DNA of 8,642 nucleotides from DASPXY01 sp038227745 (lineage in GTDB: Bacteria; Planctomycetota; Planctomycetia; Gemmatales; Gemmataceae): positions 1 to 8,642 of the forward strand of contig JBBRPS010000442.1 in NCBI GenBank assembly GCA_038227745.1, read 5' to 3'. Position numbers and translations under genes: made by a program. Of this stretch, positions 5,471 to 8,642 are shown in pieces. Under the pieces are notes generated by a model. That model saw only the letters and a program-made list of their open reading frames with translations, ran no database searches and was not told where the DNA came from. The number at the start of each line of letters is the position of its first letter. Position 1 is the first letter of the stretch.

Positions 5471-8400
5471 ATGTCGTCACGCTGGTTGGCCGGGGTTGCC
5501 TTGCTGCTCGGGCTGCTGGGTCTCGTCTCCGCTTACCCCCTGATCGCGCAGGGACTGAAGGACGGCGGGAAAGCACCCGGCAAGGCGCCGCAATGGATCT
5601 GGCTCGGGGACAAGGCCCGCGCCAAACAAACCGTCTACTTCCGCAAGGAGATCGTCCTCGAGCACCGCGTCAGCGAGGCCAGGCTGTACGCGACCTGCGA
5701 CAACCAGATGACGGTCTTCCTCAACGGCAAGGAGATCGCCGCGAGCGACAGCTGGGAGTCCCCGGTCTTCCGCGACGTGACCCGCCTGCTGCGCTCGCCG
5801 AAGAAGGGCGCGGGCGCGGCCCGCAACGTGATCGCGGTCAAGGCGCACAACACCGAGGGCCCCGCGGGGCTGGTGCTGCGCCTCGTCCTCGACTCGCCCA
5901 AGAAGCAGACGGTGATCGTCACCGACGGCAGCTGGCGCGCCGCGGAGAAGGCGGCGAAGGGCTGGATGGGCGCCGGCTTCGACGACTCGCAATGGGCCGC
6001 GGCCACCGTGGTCGCCGACCTGGGCGCTGCCCCCTGGGCGAAGATCACCGCGGCGTCCCTCGACCGGGCCGGCAAGTGGAAGCGGCCCACCGCCACGCCG
6101 ATCGACCTCATCAAGGTCAAGAAGGATTTCAAGGTCGAGCTGCTCTACTCGGTGCCGCGCGAGACCCAGGGCTCATGGGTCAGCCTGTGCGTCGATCCGA
6201 AGGGCCGCCTCATCACCTCCAACCAGTACGGCAAGCTCTACCGCATCACGCCGCCGGCGCTCGGCGGCAGCCCGGAAGACACGAAGGTCGAGGAGCTGCC
6301 CGTCGATCTCGGCGAGGCGCAGGGCCTGCTCTGGGCCAACGACTGCCTGTACGTCGTGGTCAATCGCGGCAGCAAGTACGAGAGCGGACTGTGGCGCGTC
6401 CGCTCCTCGAAAAACGACGACGTCCTCGACAGCAAGGAAAAACTCCGCAGCATCGACGGCTCCGGCGAGCACGGTCCGCACGCGGTGCTGCTCGGCCCGG
6501 ACCGCCGTTCGCTCTACGTGCTGTGCGGCAACCACACGCGGCCGATGAAGCTCAGCGGCTCGCTGGTGCCGCCGGTCTGGGGCGAGGACTCGCTGGTCCC
6601 GCGCCTGTGGGACGCGGGCGGCCATGCGGTCGGCATCCTCGCCCCGGCGGGCTGCGTCTACAAGACCGACCTCGACGGCAAGGACTGGGTCCTCGTGTCG
6701 ATGGGCTACCGCAACGCCTACGACGCCGCCTTCAACCGCGCCGGCGATTTATTCGTCTACGATTCGGACATGGAATGGGACATCAACCTGCCGTGGTATC
6801 GGCCGACGCGGCTGTGCCACGCGGTCCCCGGCAGCGAGTTCGGCTGGCGCGGCGGCACCGGCAAGATGTACGAGTACCACCCCGACAACCTGCCGCCCGT
6901 GGTCAACGTCGGCCCCGGCAGCCCGACCGGCATGGTCTTCGGCTACGGCGCGAAGTTCCCCGCGAAGTACCAGGACGCCCTGTTCATGTGCGACTGGAGC
7001 TACGGCAAGCTCTACGCGGTCCATCTCAAGGCGCACGGTGCGACCTACACCGGCGACCTGGAGGAGTTCCTGAACGGCTCGCCGCTGCCCCTGACGGACA
7101 TCGTCGTCAGCCCGAAGGACGGCGCGCTGTACTTCGCCATCGGCGGCCGTAACACGCTCTCGGGCCTGTACCGCGTCACCTACACCGGCACCGAATCGAC
7201 GGCGCCGGCGAAGGGCGACCGGACCGAGACGCCGCAGCAGGCCGAGCGCAAGAAGCTCGAGACCTTCTACGGCCGGCAGGACCCGAAGGCCGCCCTGACG
7301 GCCTGGCCGTACCTCGGCAGCGACGACCGCTTCCTGCGCTTCGCCGCCCGCACCGTGCTGGAGTTCCAGGAGCCGAAGACGTGGCAGGAGAAGGCCCTCA
7401 CGGAGACGAACCCCGTCGCGCTGACGGACGCTCTGCTCGGCCTGGCCCGCGTCGGCGACAAGGTTTTGGAGCCGCGCCTGCTGGAGGCGCTGGGCCGCGT
7501 GGACTGGGCGAAGTTGACGCCGCCTCAGAAGATCGACTATCTGCGCGCCTATCAGCTCACGTTCCTCCGCATGGGTCCGCCGGACGCCGCGGGCAAGGAG
7601 CGCGTCGGCAAACGGCTTGACGCCTTCTACCCCGGCCGTAACCGCGAGGTGAACGTCGAGCTGTGCAAGCTGATCGCGTACCTCGAAGTACACGGCGGCA
7701 TCGCCAAGACGCTGGCGCTGATGCAGAAGGCGCCGACGCAGGAGGAGCAAATCGAGTACGCCCTGGCGCTGCGGACGGTCAAGACAGGCTGGACGAAGAA
7801 GCAGCACGAGGAGTATTTCAACTGGTTCCACAAGGCGGCGGGCTACCGCGGCGGCCACAGCTTCCACGGCTTCCTGCGCAACATCCGCACCGACGCGGTC
7901 AAGTCCCTGGCGCCGGAGGCGCGGGCCGAATTGAAGGACGTGCTGGCGAAGGAGCCGCGGCCGGTCGATCCGAAGTTCACGTTCAAGCAGCGGCCGTTCG
8001 TGAAGAAGTGGACGGTGGAGGAGCTGGTGCCGGTCGTGGAGAAAGGGCTGAAGGGCCGCGACTTCAACCGCGGTCACAACCTGTTCGGCGAGGCGAAGTG
8101 CTTCGCGTGCCACCGCTTCAACAACGAAGGCGGCGGCACCGGGCCGGACCTGACCATCGTCTCGGGTCGGTTCGGCGCCCGCGACTTGCTGGATTCGATC
8201 ATCGAGCCGAGCAAGGTCGTGAGCGATCAGTACGCGGCGATCGTGGTGACGCTCGGGGACGGCCGGCTCGTGACGGGGCGGATCGTCAACCTGGCAGGCG
8301 ACGGCATCACGATCAACACGGACATGCTCGACCCGAACAAGCTCGTCACCGTGCGCCGCAGCGAGATCGATTCGATCGCGCCGTCGAAGATTTCGATGAT

Positions 8401-8509
8401 GCCGGAGGGGCTGATCGACACGCTGACGCGCGACGAGATCCTGGACCTGGTGGCGTACCTGTACTCGCGCGGCGACCGCAACCACAAGATGTTCCGCCGC
8501 GAATCGTAG
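5471..8509 (+). CDS. Exported PVC-type heme-binding protein with beta-propeller
   Basis: This predicts a 1012-residue exported protein. ATG 5471 is chosen because AGGAGA (5458-5463) lies seven bases upstream and a signal peptide follows directly: R4, a hydrophobic core (6-19), and likely cleavage after V19-S-A21. Residues about 40-195 look like a galactose-binding jelly-roll (W-I-W-L-G-D, V-F-L-N-G-K-E, a D-G-S-W segment). Residues about 212-570 form a sugar-dehydrogenase-like beta-propeller of the planctomycete 'membrane-bound dehydrogenase' type (TIGR02604-like), with H-G-P-H-A-V-L-L-G-P-D and P-W-Y-R-P-T-R-L. A helical, HEAT-like stretch spans about 590-850. The C-terminus (about 865-1005) matches the Pirellula/Verrucomicrobium heme-binding domain (TIGR02603-like): C877-F-A-C880-H881, G-T-G-P-D-L, then M-M977-P-E-G-L, where M977 is a plausible distal heme ligand. 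It therefore should carry one covalent heme outside the inner membrane. The substrate is unknown; oxidation of sugars or other carbohydrates is inferred. It follows the helicase by 75 bases with no evident functional link. Confidence 0.92.
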   Translation: MSSRWLAGVALLLGLLGLVSAYPLIAQGLKDGGKAPGKAPQWIWLGDKARAKQTVYFRKEIVLEHRVSEARLYATCDNQMTVFLNGKEIAASDSWESPVFRDVTRLLRSPKKGAGAARNVIAVKAHNTEGPAGLVLRLVLDSPKKQTVIVTDGSWRAAEKAAKGWMGAGFDDSQWAAATVVADLGAAPWAKITAASLDRAGKWKRPTATPIDLIKVKKDFKVELLYSVPRETQGSWVSLCVDPKGRLITSNQYGKLYRITPPALGGSPEDTKVEELPVDLGEAQGLLWANDCLYVVVNRGSKYESGLWRVRSSKNDDVLDSKEKLRSIDGSGEHGPHAVLLGPDRRSLYVLCGNHTRPMKLSGSLVPPVWGEDSLVPRLWDAGGHAVGILAPAGCVYKTDLDGKDWVLVSMGYRNAYDAAFNRAGDLFVYDSDMEWDINLPWYRPTRLCHAVPGSEFGWRGGTGKMYEYHPDNLPPVVNVGPGSPTGMVFGYGAKFPAKYQDALFMCDWSYGKLYAVHLKAHGATYTGDLEEFLNGSPLPLTDIVVSPKDGALYFAIGGRNTLSGLYRVTYTGTESTAPAKGDRTETPQQAERKKLETFYGRQDPKAALTAWPYLGSDDRFLRFAARTVLEFQEPKTWQEKALTETNPVALTDALLGLARVGDKVLEPRLLEALGRVDWAKLTPPQKIDYLRAYQLTFLRMGPPDAAGKERVGKRLDAFYPGRNREVNVELCKLIAYLEVHGGIAKTLALMQKAPTQEEQIEYALALRTVKTGWTKKQHEEYFNWFHKAAGYRGGHSFHGFLRNIRTDAVKSLAPEARAELKDVLAKEPRPVDPKFTFKQRPFVKKWTVEELVPVVEKGLKGRDFNRGHNLFGEAKCFACHRFNNEGGGTGPDLTIVSGRFGARDLLDSIIEPSKVVSDQYAAIVVTLGDGRLVTGRIVNLAGDGITINTDMLDPNKLVTVRRSEIDSIAPSKISMMPEGLIDTLTRDEILDLVAYLYSRGDRNHKMFRRES

Positions 8510-8591
8510 ACGACTCGCTCCGCGAGTCGCTCCTGGTTGGGTTCCGCCGCTGCCCTGCCAGAAGCGACTCGCGGAGCGAGTCGTCTACGAT
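8503..8591. repeat. REP-doublet-like (REPIN/BIME-like) inverted repeat at stop codon
   Basis: Bases 8503-8531 and 8563-8591 are perfect reverse complements over 29 bases, separated by 31 bases. Each arm is itself palindromic: CGACTCGC and GCGAGTCG form an 8-base-pair stem around TCC (8511-8529) in the left arm and around GGA (8565-8583) in the right arm. Two inverted short palindromes with a short spacer is the architecture of REPIN/BIME elements, which RAYT transposases are thought to spread. The left arm contains the last Ser codon and the TAG stop (8507-8509) of the heme protein. No U-tract follows, but the structure could also end transcription or protect the mRNA 3' end. Copy number elsewhere in the genome cannot be seen here. 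Confidence 0.7.
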
Positions 8592-8642
8592 CCCCGAACC
8601 GGCGTTGTTTCACCTTCCTCACCGCGGCGCCTTCCCGCACAC

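Noticed and set aside
5392..7152. Plus-strand open frame (586 codons) overlapping the heme protein in another frame
   Set aside because: The translated product is Arg/Gly/Pro/Gln-rich with no motif, while the correct frame has a signal peptide, ribosome binding site and recognisable domains.
6749..8485. Minus-strand open frame (578 codons) opposite the heme protein
   Set aside because: It is antisense to conserved propeller and heme domains, and its composition (Val/Arg/Leu/Gln/His repeats) is typical of a GC-rich shadow frame.
8227..8640. Minus-strand open frame reading through the terminal inverted repeat
   Set aside because: It overlaps the conserved heme domain in antisense and translates the repeat arms; there is no ribosome binding site or family resemblance.

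Overview
The window looks like chromosomal DNA from a GC-rich planctomycete, most likely of the Gemmata/Gemmataceae type. This is inferred from gene content, not from a marker gene. Three families typical of Planctomycetes are present: a pilin-like DUF1559 protein, a small secreted lipoprotein with a regulatory-like beta-sandwich, and a very large exported protein that ends in a Pirellula/Verrucomicrobium-type c-heme domain. No rRNA, tRNA, CRISPR array, transposase or phage gene was seen.

Layout. Positions 1-284 are a non-coding leader with a possible promoter. Then come a DUF1559 prepilin-like gene (285-1205, +), a long hairpin (1236-1286) and a lipoprotein gene (1379-1837, +). The lipoprotein gene converges on a thymidine/pyrimidine-nucleoside phosphorylase gene (1938-3242, -), and the 100-base gap between them holds two strong hairpins, one suited to each gene. 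Divergent from the phosphorylase is a compact two-gene unit of small proteins (3376-3618 and 3633-3974, +). The first has a ParB-like G-x-x-R loop and the second is an uncharacterised helical protein. Next is an RhlE-type RNA helicase (4094-5395, +) whose motif II reads DEGD. After 75 bases comes a 1012-residue exported protein (5471-8509, +) joining a jelly-roll, a beta-propeller, a helical repeat region and a single CxxCH heme site. Its stop codon lies inside a perfect 29-base inverted repeat (8503-8531/8563-8591) with the architecture of a REP doublet (REPIN/BIME).

How the genes relate. The DUF1559 and lipoprotein genes are a pairing seen repeatedly in planctomycetes, and both products are directed to the cell envelope. 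The phosphorylase is a stand-alone pyrimidine salvage enzyme. The two small genes probably form one transcription unit of unknown role. The helicase and heme protein run in the same direction, but each has its own good ribosome binding site and no functional link is evident. I see no clear-cut new multi-gene system. The most unusual items are the small two-gene unit, the REP-like doublet at the stop codon, the hairpin covering the helicase ribosome binding site, and the DEGD motif.
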